The notes under the pieces were generated by a model. That model had not been told where the DNA came from. It saw only the letters and a program-made list of their open reading frames with translations, and made no database searches. Below are positions 16,536 to 25,254 of a DNA stretch of 64,000 nt, in pieces; within the stretch, counting starts at the first letter, position 1; each line of letters opens with the position of its first letter. The position numbers and the translations under genes are program-made. Source of the DNA: Sandaracinus sp. (GTDB taxonomy: Bacteria > Myxococcota_A > Polyangia > Polyangiales > Houyiibacteriaceae); NCBI GenBank assembly GCA_002699025.1, contig PABA01000176.1, positions 1-64,000 on the forward strand, written 5' to 3'.

Positions 16536-16902
16536 GGGGCCGGGAGTGAGTCCCGCCCCCTTCACCCGAGGACGACGCGCCTCGGGCGCGCTGCCCCTTC
16601 CAACCAGGCACTTCCTCGCGGAAGCGCTCGATTGGGGTCCAGAAGAGGGCTCGAGCCCGCCCCCCGTTCGTTCCGTGCCCCCCGTGCGAGGGGCGGGACA
16701 CCCGAACGCGCCGACTCCGGCGACCGGCCACGGCAGCGCGTGGCAGGGGAGCGACGCTTCGCGTCGAGGTTCGTCGAGCCCGTTCCCGAGTCCGGCACGC
16801 GCGATGCAGACCCGACCTCGTCCACCTCGCGCGCGGCCCGTTCGCGCGCGCTTTGCGCCGCGTCGCGCGCGGCGCGCACGATCCGCGTCCCCCGGAGGAG
16901 CC
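16536..16902. other. Gap without a recognisable gene
   Basis: A 367-bp stretch between the deaminase hairpin and the CBS-protein gene. ORFs on both strands here have Arg/Ser/Pro-rich, low-information translations. The only clear signal is the ribosome binding site GGAGGAG immediately before ATG 16903. Confidence 0.5.
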
Positions 16903-17355
16903 ATGCAAGCCCGCGTCCCCATGACCCGCCGCGTCCTCGTCGTCCCGCCCGAGCTCTCCCAACGCGAAGCCTGGGCGCTCCTGCAGCGCGAACGCATCCG
17001 GCACCTCCCCGTGGCGAAGGGCGGCCTGCTCCTGGGCATCGTCTCGGATCGGGATCTCCTCCTCCGCGGCACGAGGAAGGGCGAGGGCGTCGCCCTCCCC
17101 GACGACCCGATCGCCGAGGCCATGACCATGGCGCCCTTCGTCGCCTCCCCCGACTCGAGCGTCGACGAGCTCGTCCGCGTGATGACCGAGCGGAAGATCG
17201 ACGCCATCCCGATCCTGAACGCCGCCGACCAGCTCGTCGGGCTCGTCACCTCGACCGATCTGCTGCTCCTGCTGATCCAGCTCGACGAGGCGAAGCCGCC
17301 GCCCTTCGAGTGGGAGCTCGTCGAGCACGCCGGAGCCCAGGCCGCCTACGCCTGA
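16903..17355 (+). CDS. CBS-domain pair protein
   Basis: The 150-aa protein is essentially one Bateman module of two CBS motifs. The first ends with LLLGIVSDRDLLL (~43-56). The second runs from MTMAPFVASPDSSVDELV to DQLVGLVTSTDLLLLL (~70-125). Such modules bind adenine nucleotides or related ligands and usually sense energy state; no effector domain is attached, so it may act on a partner. The start is firm: ATG 16903 follows GGAGGAG with a 4-6 base gap. It is cytoplasmic and converges with the minus-strand operon ending at 17375 (19 bp between stops), with no obvious operon partner. Confidence 0.85.
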   Translation: MQARVPMTRRVLVVPPELSQREAWALLQRERIRHLPVAKGGLLLGIVSDRDLLLRGTRKGEGVALPDDPIAEAMTMAPFVASPDSSVDELVRVMTERKIDAIPILNAADQLVGLVTSTDLLLLLIQLDEAKPPPFEWELVEHAGAQAAYA

Positions 17356-17374
17356 GCCGCGCGCTCACCGACCC

Positions 17375-20035
17375 CTACTCGCGGGCTCGGGCGACGCACT
17401 GGGCCGGCTCCCCGCCCGCCTCGGCTTCGATCACGTCGCCGCGAAAGCGGAGGAGGAAGGGGGCGGCGTCGAGGCCCTCGAAGCAGAGCCGGCCCTCGAC
17501 GACGGCCAGATCGGCGATGCCGAAGAGGCGGTGCTCCGAGAGGGTCCCCACCCCGACGACGACGCGCGGGGCCCCCCACGCCGGCGCCCGGAGACGGAGC
17601 GCGCGAGCCCCCTCGGCGGGGCAAGGGTGCGCGCCCAGCGGCGGCGAGAAGCGGTGGCGCGCGCGCTCCACGCCGGTGGCCGGGTCGAAGACCCGAAGCG
17701 TTCCGTCACCCACGCCGAGGGCGAGCTCGCCCGCTTCCGTCAGGCCGTGCAACCAGGGGTCGAGAAAGGGGCGCGCCGGCATCTCGTGGGTCGTGCCGTC
17801 GGCGAGCACGCGCACGAGCTGGCGACCGCGCTGGACGTGGAGCGCACGGGCCCGGCCGCGCCCGTGGAGCTGGGCGAGCGCTGCGCCGCGACCCAGGACG
17901 CGGAAGGGGACGAGGGCTCGAGGGGTCGCCACGAGGAGGCGGCCGTCGCCCTCGAACACGGCCCAGCGGCGCTCCGCGAAGACCAGGCGCAGATCGATGG
18001 GCGCCGCGACCAGGGGCGCGCGGACGGGGCGCCCTCCCCCGACGCGGACCTCGAGCACGCCGTCGCGGAAGCAATGCACGGCCCGCTCCCCACGCAGGGT
18101 CGTCGCGCGGCATCCCTCGGGAACGGCCCCCGACGGAGACGCGGGCAGCGTGGCGTCGAGGGCGCACTCCACGGTCTCGAGGCCGGGCTCGGGGGGCGCA
18201 GGCGCGGGCGGCTCCGCCGTGGCGCTCCGGCGTACGAGGGTCGCTCCACGCGGACGAAGCCGCTCGGCCGGGGGGTCCCAGAGCAGGACCAGCGGCCCGG
18301 ACGCGCAGCCAGAGGGCCCACACGCGGTGCCCCCGGGCTCGAGCCGGAGCTGTCCCGGATCCCCATCGATGGGCAGCGGCGAGCGCTCCCAGCGCCCGCC
18401 CGCCGTCGCGGAGCCCCAGACCTGAGCGCCCGTCCGTCCGAGGGCGATGGCGCGCCGACCGTCGGGGCTCGCGACGTGGACGGCGCCCTCCGGCGCGGGA
18501 TGCCAGCGAAGGCCCGCCGCCGTGCCCACCCCGATCCCCAGCGGGCGGGTCCGGACGAGGACGCGGCCCCCCTCGAGGAGGCGCCCCGCCGTGATGGTGG
18601 CCCCCTCGGGCTCGAGGGGGATGGGGCGCCAGCCCTCCTCGTGGAGGGCGACGGGCAGCCAGCGGCGCGACCGAAGAGCGAGCACGTCGACGTCTCCCTG
18701 GAAGCCGGCGGGCTCCACACCGGAACCGAAGGCGGCCGCCGGGCTCGGCTCGGGCCCGGGATCGAGGCGACGCACCTCCTCCCCGCTCGGCGCGAGAGCC
18801 AGCGCCCGCGTGCCTCGGACCGAGACGATGGGTCCGGGTGCCTCGTCCCACGCTGCCGGCGTGGCGTCGCGGCCGGCGAGGTCGCGCAGGCGGCAGGGGG
18901 CGAGGTCGTCGCGCAGCCCGATCCCCCGGCCGGCGCACTCGAGGGCGTGACGCGGGCCGGCGGGCAGGGCGGTGGGCTCCCAGGGCCAGGGCTGGAGCTC
19001 GACGCCGTCCGGCGTGGTGAAGACCCGGAGGTCCCCGCTCTCCGGATCCTCGCAGTCGAGACGCGCCTCGCCAGGGTGCAGGTCGAGCAGGCTACAGCCC
19101 TCGGGCAAGGCGACCTCCCGACCGCGGCGCAGGTCGAAGAGCGCGTCGCCGACCTCGGCGAGGGCTGCGTCCACGCCGGCGCCGGTGAAGGCATGCAGGG
19201 GCTCGGCGCGCGCCCAGGCCTCGGCGAGCGGCGTGGCGAAGCGGGCTTCGTGGGGCGGCGAGGGCTCGGGCGAGGGGGCCGCCTCGAGGAGCCCGGCGGG
19301 GCCGTAGGCGAGCTCTCCGAAGACGAGCGCGTCCCTGACGAGGCGGGGCCGGAGCGCGCGCGGTGGGGGCTCGATCGCCGTCGGCCCGGCGCCGCCCCCG
19401 AGCGCGAAGAGCCGGCCGCCATCCACCCAGACCCGGGAGCGCGCGGGGAGCGGACCCGCTCCGAGGAAGGTGTGGCAACCGAGCGCCCGCTCCCCATCGA
19501 CGGGCGCCCTGCCCTCCCCGGGCCGCTGTCCCTCGAGCAGGTGGAGGGCGCCCCCCAGGTCGACGACGCAGAGGCCGCCGGGCGCGCGCTGGAACGGCGC
19601 GGGGGCGGGGCGGCGCGGGAGGTCACCGAGCCGCTCGAGGGGGCCGAGGAAGGACTCGCTCCGCGCCACGACGCCCGCCGCGTCGACGAAGAGCCAACCG
19701 TCGGGGAGGCGCGAGGCGCCGCGGAGCGGCTCGAGGAAGCGGTCCGCCGCGAAGCGCACGGCGTCGCCCTCGAGCTCCGCCCGGACGCCGCCCCAGGCCA
19801 CCCGCCGGACTCCCGCGCGCGACTCGACGAGGCGCAGCGGAGAGGTGGCGGCGCGGACGGAGACGAAGAGCGGAAGACGGGAGGGCGGAAGACGGGAGGG
19901 CGAAGGACGCGAGGGCGGAGGTGCGGGCTCGGACCGTGACGCGGGCTCGGGCCGGGGCCCGTGCCGGCCCCCGCAGCCGCCGAGGAGGAGGAGCGTCGAG
20001 AGCGTCGCGGGGAGCCAGCGGGAGGTGGGGCTCAC
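17375..20035 (-). CDS. Large lipoprotein, probable beta-propeller-like repeats
   Basis: The 886-aa product starts with GTG at 20035 and has a signal peptide with lipobox LLLLGGC (Cys21). A Pro/Ser/Arg linker follows, encoded by a short DNA repeat, and then ~800 residues of short beta-strand patterns with many Gly/Asp turns and phrases such as GGRLFALGGG, FVDAAGVVARSE and GDGTLRVFDPATGVERARH. This looks like stacked WD/PQQ-like blades, but no single family was recognised. It would be an outer- or inner-membrane-anchored periplasmic or surface protein. It is coupled to the LMW phosphatase gene by a GTGA overlap (20032-20035), an unusual pairing. Cysteines are scattered, possibly forming disulphides. 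Confidence 0.7.
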   Translation of the reverse strand: MSPTSRWLPATLSTLLLLGGCGGRHGPRPEPASRSEPAPPPSRPSPSRLPPSRLPLFVSVRAATSPLRLVESRAGVRRVAWGGVRAELEGDAVRFAADRFLEPLRGASRLPDGWLFVDAAGVVARSESFLGPLERLGDLPRRPAPAPFQRAPGGLCVVDLGGALHLLEGQRPGEGRAPVDGERALGCHTFLGAGPLPARSRVWVDGGRLFALGGGAGPTAIEPPPRALRPRLVRDALVFGELAYGPAGLLEAAPSPEPSPPHEARFATPLAEAWARAEPLHAFTGAGVDAALAEVGDALFDLRRGREVALPEGCSLLDLHPGEARLDCEDPESGDLRVFTTPDGVELQPWPWEPTALPAGPRHALECAGRGIGLRDDLAPCRLRDLAGRDATPAAWDEAPGPIVSVRGTRALALAPSGEEVRRLDPGPEPSPAAAFGSGVEPAGFQGDVDVLALRSRRWLPVALHEEGWRPIPLEPEGATITAGRLLEGGRVLVRTRPLGIGVGTAAGLRWHPAPEGAVHVASPDGRRAIALGRTGAQVWGSATAGGRWERSPLPIDGDPGQLRLEPGGTACGPSGCASGPLVLLWDPPAERLRPRGATLVRRSATAEPPAPAPPEPGLETVECALDATLPASPSGAVPEGCRATTLRGERAVHCFRDGVLEVRVGGGRPVRAPLVAAPIDLRLVFAERRWAVFEGDGRLLVATPRALVPFRVLGRGAALAQLHGRGRARALHVQRGRQLVRVLADGTTHEMPARPFLDPWLHGLTEAGELALGVGDGTLRVFDPATGVERARHRFSPPLGAHPCPAEGARALRLRAPAWGAPRVVVGVGTLSEHRLFGIADLAVVEGRLCFEGLDAAPFLLRFRGDVIEAEAGGEPAQCVARARE

Positions 20036-20502
20036 GGCGCGAGGGACTCGTCGAGCTCGGGGAGGCGGGCTTCGAGGGCGTCGGCGGCGGCGCGGACGCG
20101 GGCGAGGAGGAGCTCGCGGCGCTGGTCGTCGCTGCCGGGCGGGAGCGGGTCGGGGATCGGCCAGGCGCGGCGGGGGAGCGCGGCGAGGCGTGGGGGGAGA
20201 CGCACGGCGTCCGGATCGGCGTGGAGGAGCACGACGAGGTGGAGCGTGCTCGGGTCGACGTGGGCGGCGCGGCGGGTGTGGGGCGCGAGGGGCGCGAGGC
20301 CACGCTCGGCGAGGACGGCCTCGGTATAGGGGCTGAGGGGCGCGTCGGGGACGGCGTCCGTGCCGGCGCTCGCGAAGCGGGCGCGGCCAGCGAAGCGGGC
20401 GGCGGCGAGGGCGGCGGCCAGCGGGCTCCGCGCCCGGTTCGCCCGGCAGACGAAGAGCACGCCGCGCACGGCGCGCCCGCCCCCCCTTTCGCCCCGCACC
20501 AT
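20032..20502 (-). CDS. Low-molecular-weight protein-tyrosine-phosphatase family protein
   Basis: The 156-aa protein has the phosphatase loop near its N-terminus, VLFVCRANRARSPLA, which fits C-x5-R-S-P (Cys19, Arg25), and a late WPIPDPLPPG segment with the general-acid Asp of the LMW-PTP/arsenate reductase fold. The loop is slightly unusual: the common Gly-Asn after Cys is Ala-Asn, and the Cys usually found before the Arg is Ala. Phosphotyrosine dephosphorylation, possibly of a polysaccharide-export kinase, is the family role; an arsenate-reductase role is less likely. It is the first gene of a two-gene minus-strand operon with the large lipoprotein. The cytoplasmic location contrasts with that partner. 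Confidence 0.8.
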   Translation of the reverse strand: MVRGERGGGRAVRGVLFVCRANRARSPLAAALAAARFAGRARFASAGTDAVPDAPLSPYTEAVLAERGLAPLAPHTRRAAHVDPSTLHLVVLLHADPDAVRLPPRLAALPRRAWPIPDPLPPGSDDQRRELLLARVRAAADALEARLPELDESLAP

Positions 20503-20551
20503 GGGCGCCAGCGTAGCGCGGCCCGAGGTCGGGAGGCGACGGGCGACGGAA

Positions 20552-20671
20552 AGCGCGCGGCAGGGAACCGCGCGGCGAGGAAGCGCGCGGCCGGGAAGCG
20601 CGCGGCGAGGAAGCGCGCGGCGGGGAAGCGCGCGGCAGGGAACCGCGCGGCAGGGAACCGCGCGGCAGGGA
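20552..20671. repeat. 15-bp tandem repeat, eight copies
   Basis: Eight imperfect units of AGCGCGCGGCAGGGA lie head to tail; variants change AG to AC at the start and the second half to GAGGA, CGGGA or GGGGA. The array sits between the divergent LMW phosphatase and methyltransferase genes and so occupies most of their shared promoter region. Confidence 0.92.
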
Positions 20672-20771
20672 AAGTCGCGCCGTCCTCACGCCCCGCGCGC
20701 GGCGCTCGCCCGCGTCCGTCACGGAGGCCTCGCTTGACCGACCGGGTGCGCTGCCCAACGGTCGTGGCTCC

Positions 20772-21368
20772 ATGAGCGCCCGCCACGCCCCCGCCACGCT
20801 GCGCAACCGCGAGCCGATCCTCGCGGTGCTCCGGCGCGTCCTCCCGGCGGAGGGCACGGTGCTCGAGGTGGCGAGCGGCACGGGCGAGCACGGCGTCTTC
20901 TTCGCGCGGCAGCTCCCCGGCATCCGCTGGCAGCCGACCGACGTGCAGCCCGAGGCGCTGGCGAGCATCGAGGCGCATCGGGCCGCGGCCGGCGAGGAGC
21001 GGGTGCTGCCGCCGCTCGCGCTCGACGCGACGCGGGACGAATGGCCGGTCGAGCGCGCCGACGCGATCTTCTGCGCCAACATGATCCACATCGCGCCCTT
21101 CGCGGCCTGCGAAGGGCTGATGCGCGGCGCCGGCCGCGTGCTCGAGGCGGGCGCGCCGCTCCTCACCTACGGGCCCTACGCGATCGACGGGGCGCAGACC
21201 GCGCCGAGCAACGCGCGCTTCGACGCCTCGCTCCGCCAGCGGGACCCGCGCTGGGGCGTCCGCGATCTCGCCGACGTCGTGCGCGTGGCCGAGGCGGCGG
21301 GGCTCCGGCTGGAGGAGCGGGTCCCCATGCCCGCGAACAACTTCACGCTGGTGTTCCGGAAGACGTGA
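20772..21368 (+). CDS. DUF938-family SAM-dependent methyltransferase
   Basis: The 198-aa protein matches the DUF938 methyltransferase family in size and landmarks: SARHAPATLRNREPIL at the start, motif I LEVASGTGEHGVFFARQ (~31-47), WQPTDVQPEAL, and CANMIHIAPF followed by LLTYGPYAIDG. The C-terminal MPANNFTLVFRK is also typical. Family members are soluble and have no established substrate. ATG 20772 is chosen because the conserved N-terminus begins directly there. The gene is divergent from the phosphatase gene across the 15-bp minisatellite and may be cotranscribed with the downstream DMT exporter (~196-bp gap). Confidence 0.88.
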   Translation: MSARHAPATLRNREPILAVLRRVLPAEGTVLEVASGTGEHGVFFARQLPGIRWQPTDVQPEALASIEAHRAAAGEERVLPPLALDATRDEWPVERADAIFCANMIHIAPFAACEGLMRGAGRVLEAGAPLLTYGPYAIDGAQTAPSNARFDASLRQRDPRWGVRDLADVVRVAEAAGLRLEERVPMPANNFTLVFRKT

Positions 21369-21564
21369 GCCCGGCCGACCACCGGGGGTCCGGCCCGCGA
21401 CGGCGTCGCGGGGGCGGCGAGCTGCGCCCCCGGCGGGAGGCCGCGCGGGAGCCGGACCGCCCCGCACAGCGAGCGACCCGGTGCTCGGCGAGCGTGAAGG
21501 CGGCCCGAGCGCGGCGGGCCCGCCTCCGGACCGCGGCGAAGACGGCGCCGCGCTCGGGGCGCGC

Positions 21565-22419
21565 GTGACGCGGCCGCGCAAGGGGCCGGCGCTCATGCTG
21601 CTGGCGACGGCCATGTTCACGGCGATGGTCGCCTGCGTGAAGGTGGCGCGGGACGAGATGGGCCCGCTCGAGGTGATCGTCTGGCGCGCCGTCTTCAGCG
21701 TGCCGCTCACGCTCCTCCTCGTCCGAAAGATCGGCTTCCGCGTGAAGGCGAAGAAGGTGCTCGCGCTGCGCATCCTCCTCGGCTTCGGCGCCATGGTCTG
21801 CTTCTTCACCTCGACGCGCGGGCTGAACCTCGGCGACCTCTCGATCATCTCGCGGCTCCAGCCCATCGTCGTCGCCTTCCTCGCGCCGATCGCGCTGGGC
21901 TCGGCGGAGAAGGCGAGCGGGAAGATCTGGGGCCTGCTGCTCCTCGGGCTGCTCGGCTGCGCGCTCATCATCGGGCCCGGGCTGCAGGTGGGGAACGTCT
22001 ACGGGCTCTGGGCGCTGGCGGCGACGATGTTCTCGGCGGGCGCGCACCTCGCCGTGCGCAAGCTCGGGGCCACGGACGACCCGCGGAAGGTGGTGCTCTA
22101 TTTCCAGGCGGGCGCATGCGTCTTGGCCCTCGGCGCGCACGCGGGGATGACGGGCGAGCTCCTCCCGCTGCCGCCCGCGCATCTCTGGTGGGCGCTCGGC
22201 GGCGTGGGCCTCTTCGCGACGCTCGGGCAGGTGGCCATGACCTACGCCTACCAGGCCGAGCGCGCGTCGGTGGTGGCGGCGGCGAGCTACGCCGCGCCCG
22301 TCTTCGGCATGGTCGCCGACGTGCTCTTCTTCGACGGCTGGCCGACGGGCACGGCGCTCCTCGGCGGCGCGATCGTCGTCGGCGCGGGGCTGGTGCTGGT
22401 CTTCGGCAAGGAGCGCTGA
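21565..22419 (+). CDS. EamA/DMT-superfamily transporter
   Basis: About ten transmembrane helices in 284 residues, arranged as two five-helix halves, match the EamA drug/metabolite transporter family. Typical elements are DEMGPLEVIVWRAVFSVP (helices 1-2 border) and TYAYQAERASVVAAASYAAPVF in the second half. These proteins usually export small metabolites; the substrate is unknown. I chose GTG 21565 because it gives the usual short basic N-terminus before helix 1. An in-frame GTG at 21481 would add 28 residues without a membrane segment. It follows the DUF938 gene on the same strand. Confidence 0.82.
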   Translation: MTRPRKGPALMLLATAMFTAMVACVKVARDEMGPLEVIVWRAVFSVPLTLLLVRKIGFRVKAKKVLALRILLGFGAMVCFFTSTRGLNLGDLSIISRLQPIVVAFLAPIALGSAEKASGKIWGLLLLGLLGCALIIGPGLQVGNVYGLWALAATMFSAGAHLAVRKLGATDDPRKVVLYFQAGACVLALGAHAGMTGELLPLPPAHLWWALGGVGLFATLGQVAMTYAYQAERASVVAAASYAAPVFGMVADVLFFDGWPTGTALLGGAIVVGAGLVLVFGKER

Positions 22420-22510
22420 GGCGCTCCTCAGAGCCTCCGAGGCGGAGCCGCCCGAGGACCCGGCGGCAGGACGAGAGCGACGCTCGGCGGGCACCGAAGC
22501 CCTCCGAGGC

Positions 22511-23008
22511 TCAACGTCGGTCGAGGTCGGGCTGCGCGACCTGGCCGTCGTAGAGGAGGCCCGGGTGCTCGTGGGGGGCATTGCCCACCACCTCCTGGCG
22601 CCAGTGGGGGAGCCCGTTCTCGTCCTCCATGACGATGTGGCGGCTCATGTCGAGGAGGCCCTCCCCCCAGCGCAGCGCCGCCGACCAGCGGATGCGCCCG
22701 TCGAAGCCGACGGCGGCCGCGCCCTCGGGTCCGGCGAGGAAGAGGCCGCCGGGGATCGCGATGCCCGCGGAGGCGGAGAAGGGGAGCTCGACGGTGAGGG
22801 TGAGCTCCCCCGTGTCGAGGCGGAGGACCTGGAGCCCGTCGCCCTGGACCAGGGCGACGTGCTCGCCGACGGCGAAGAGGCGCTTCACCAGGCCGTCGAC
22901 CGAGTGCCGCCAGCGGAGATCGCCGGTGGCGGGGTCGACGGCGAGGACGGCGCCCTTGACGGTCCAGACGAGCGGAGGCGTGGGAGCGGCGCGGTAGGGC
23001 TCGGACAT
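22511..23008 (-). CDS. Small PQQ/outer-membrane-assembly-like beta-propeller fragment protein
   Basis: The 165-aa protein contains three PQQ-like propeller repeat signatures: VLAVDPATGDLRWRHSVDG, LQVLRLDTGELTLTVELP and AAVGFDGRIRWSAALRWG. It has no signal peptide and is too short for a full eight-blade propeller, so it may oligomerise or be a partial domain. Its C-terminus carries charged, His-containing sequence. It is the last gene of a minus-strand cluster (25112 to 22511), 74 bp after the hydrolase gene, and converges with the DMT transporter. Function is unknown. Confidence 0.7.
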   Translation of the reverse strand: MSEPYRAAPTPPLVWTVKGAVLAVDPATGDLRWRHSVDGLVKRLFAVGEHVALVQGDGLQVLRLDTGELTLTVELPFSASAGIAIPGGLFLAGPEGAAAVGFDGRIRWSAALRWGEGLLDMSRHIVMEDENGLPHWRQEVVGNAPHEHPGLLYDGQVAQPDLDRR

Positions 23009-23082
23009 GGGCCCGAGGGTAGCGGAGCCCGAGCCGCGTGGTTCTCCTTCCCCCGGCCCATGGGCTCGAGCCCGGCCCCGCC

Positions 23083-24150
23083 CTACCCGTCGTGGTCCAC
23101 GCACCACTCGAGCACGCTCGGCCACACCTCCCGCGCCGCGCGCCGCCCCATCACCAGGTCGAAGTGCCCGTACTCGTCCTCGTGCCCATGCGCCTCCCCG
23201 AAGGCCGTCAGCTCGGTCGCATGCCGCGCCGCCGCCTCGGGCGCGCACTGCGTATCCGCGCTCCCCGCCAGCGAGCGCACGGGCACGCCCTCCGGCAGCG
23301 CCTCGATCACCGTCCGCCCGTCCGCCAGCCGCAGCCCCCCGGGCTCGAACGCCTGCGCCAGCGTCCGCAGCACCGGCACGCTGATCGGGTGGAAGGCCGT
23401 CGCCACCAGCCGCCGGTAGAGCCGCCGGTCCACGTTCGAGGCGTGCACGTTGATCCGATCGATGGCGTTGTCGAAGGCCAGCGCGAAGGGCGCCATCAGC
23501 GCCGCCGCCGGCCCCATCGGCAGCACCGGCGGCCAGATCAGCCAGCTCGCCCACACGAGCTTCTTCGCCAGGTGGAAGATGCTCTTCGTCCCGCTGTAGT
23601 CGAGCGCCGAGCCCACCGTCACCGCGCTCCGGATCCGCGCGTCCCCCTCCGCCAGACGCCGCCCGGTCAGGATGCCGCCCATGGAGTGCCCGACCGCATG
23701 CACCCCCGGCGCGCCGGTCACCTCGAGCACCGCCTCGAGCGCCGCCGGCACGTCCACCGTCGCGTACTCCTCGATGCTCCAGCCCCAGTCCTTCGGGTCG
23801 AAGAGGCGCGGCTTCTCGCTCCGCCCGTGCCCGCGCAGGTCCAGCGAGAACACGTCGAAGCCCCGCCGCGCCAGCCAGCTCGCGAGCGACACCTCGGGCC
23901 CGAGATCCCACGCCAGCCGGTTCGCCCCCAGCCCGTGGATCAGCAGCACCGGGTGCCGCCGCGTGACCTGCGTCCGGTAGCGCGAGAGCGCCACGTGCCA
24001 GCCGTCGTCGGTGCGCGCGAAGAGCACCTCGTCGGCGGTCTCGGTGACGTCCCAGCGCCGCAGGTGCGCCCGCCGCCGCCGCGAGAGGAAGCGGTCCGGG
24101 TCCAGGCGCACGACGCGCGACCCCTTCGGCGGCTCCCCCCGCGCCCGCAC
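23083..24150 (-). CDS. Alpha/beta hydrolase
   Basis: The 355-aa enzyme has all the landmarks of an active alpha/beta hydrolase. The oxyanion segment is LLIHGLGANRLAWD (~69-82), LDLRGHGRS follows, the nucleophile elbow is VGHSMGG (Ser ~155), and an Asp in a GSADTQ loop and His in YGHFDLV near the end complete the triad. The strand order and HGLG motif resemble lipases/PHA-depolymerase-like hydrolases. There is no signal peptide; the basic N-terminus suggests the cytoplasm or membrane surface. It starts with GTG 24150, 3 bp after the stop of the small upstream gene, inside a minus-strand operon. The substrate is unknown. Confidence 0.85.
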   Translation of the reverse strand: MRARGEPPKGSRVVRLDPDRFLSRRRRAHLRRWDVTETADEVLFARTDDGWHVALSRYRTQVTRRHPVLLIHGLGANRLAWDLGPEVSLASWLARRGFDVFSLDLRGHGRSEKPRLFDPKDWGWSIEEYATVDVPAALEAVLEVTGAPGVHAVGHSMGGILTGRRLAEGDARIRSAVTVGSALDYSGTKSIFHLAKKLVWASWLIWPPVLPMGPAAALMAPFALAFDNAIDRINVHASNVDRRLYRRLVATAFHPISVPVLRTLAQAFEPGGLRLADGRTVIEALPEGVPVRSLAGSADTQCAPEAAARHATELTAFGEAHGHEDEYGHFDLVMGRRAAREVWPSVLEWCVDHDG

Positions 24151-24153
24151 GCC

Positions 24154-24429
24154 CTAGCCCCCGTGCTCCTCGATCCACGCGAGGAGCTGGCGCACGACGC
24201 CCTTCGGCGCGTCCTCCATCGTGGCCGGCGGCCCGATCTCGACGAAGGCCGCGTGCGTCTGCAGGACCTCCCCGTGCGCGCCGCCGTCCTCCATCTCGTG
24301 CGACCAGCGGTACCAGCGCAGCGACGTCGCCGTCGCCTCCACGGCCGTGTAGGCCCCCGGGTCGCCCCGGTTCCAGCGCCAGGTCCGCCGCGGCCCCGCG
24401 AGCCAGGCCTCGAGCTTCGAGCGATCCAT
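24154..24429 (-). CDS. Small hypothetical protein
   Basis: The 91-aa product is acidic and rich in Trp (six residues), with no signal peptide or membrane segment. No family was recognised. Support for a real gene comes from context: it starts 11 bp after the stop of the 24441 gene and ends 3 bp before the hydrolase start, so all three are packed as one operon. Its composition (Trp, Tyr, His-rich core) is not that of a random GC-rich ORF. Confidence 0.65.
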   Translation of the reverse strand: MDRSKLEAWLAGPRRTWRWNRGDPGAYTAVEATATSLRWYRWSHEMEDGGAHGEVLQTHAAFVEIGPPATMEDAPKGVVRQLLAWIEEHGG

Positions 24430-24440
24430 GGCGGCGCCCC

Positions 24441-25112
24441 TCAGCCCTCGTCCTCGCCCTTCGCGTCGTCCACGGCCGCCGGCAGCGCGAGCTCGTGGTT
24501 CGTGATCCGATCCCAGGTCGGCACGAGCACGTTCGGCGAGACGGTCACGACGTGGAGCCGCAGCACGACGCGGGTGACGGTCGAGGTGCGGCTGAAGTTC
24601 CCCCGCGTCCCCTGCGGCTGCTCGAAGACCGCCTCCGTGCCCGGCCGGGGGTAGGGGTAGCTGATCTCGAAGCTGTGTCCGTCGCGGTGCTGCCCACCGA
24701 CGAGCTTGTAGCCGAGGAAGGGGTGGCTCGGGTCGGCCTTGCCGCTCGCCCGGTCGGCGACGCCCACGCAGAAGAGCTGCGGGTCGAGCGTGTAGATGCG
24801 GTTCTGCGTCCAGATCTCGAGCGTCTGCGGCGGCTGCTCCACGCGCGGCGCCGGGCCGTGCTGGTGCACCACCTCGACCTCGACCAGCGGCTGCGCGTCG
24901 TGGATGGAGCGCTTCGGGGTCGACGCGGCCTGCGGGGGCTTCAGCTCGCCGGTGGGCTCCGCCTCGTGCTCGGGCTGGCCTTCGTCGATGACGGTCTCGT
25001 CGTCGAACATGCCGGCGCCGCGCTTCTTCTCGGCCTCGACGTCGGGCGTCGCGTAGCCCCGGTAGGTCTTCTGGGAGGGGCGCGAGCCGTCTCCGCCTTT
25101 CTCGCCGCTCAT
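24441..25112 (-). CDS. Uncharacterised protein, paralogous to the 50102-50470 gene
   Basis: The 223-aa protein has a disordered, acidic N-terminal ~90 residues followed by a beta-rich domain with IWTQNRIYTLDPQLFCVGV, ADRASGK, a His-containing stretch, YPYPRPGTEAVFE and SRTSTVTRVV. The order of these elements is matched in the 122-aa product of 50102-50470 (VTRNSEYLMRGDVCVGVRD, HSFTPRVGSALYF, LTSSVRAV). The two appear to share one undescribed domain. No signal peptide is present. It is the first gene of the cluster running to 22511. Function is unknown. Confidence 0.7.
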   Translation of the reverse strand: MSGEKGGDGSRPSQKTYRGYATPDVEAEKKRGAGMFDDETVIDEGQPEHEAEPTGELKPPQAASTPKRSIHDAQPLVEVEVVHQHGPAPRVEQPPQTLEIWTQNRIYTLDPQLFCVGVADRASGKADPSHPFLGYKLVGGQHRDGHSFEISYPYPRPGTEAVFEQPQGTRGNFSRTSTVTRVVLRLHVVTVSPNVLVPTWDRITNHELALPAAVDDAKGEDEG

Positions 25113-25254
25113 GGGGCGCGAGCGTAGCAGGCGCCGCCGCCGACCGGGACGCCGCTTCCTCACAGCCGGCCTTCGCGAGGGCCGCCCTTCGCGGGAGCCG
25201 GCCTTCCTCACAGCCGGCGCCGGCCGGCCCCCGGCCCTGTGGTAAGAGGCGCGC

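Noticed and set aside
16562-16879. 105-codon minus-strand ORF in the gap before the CBS gene
   Set aside because: Arg/Ala/Ser-rich composition with no ribosome binding site, motif or coupled neighbour.
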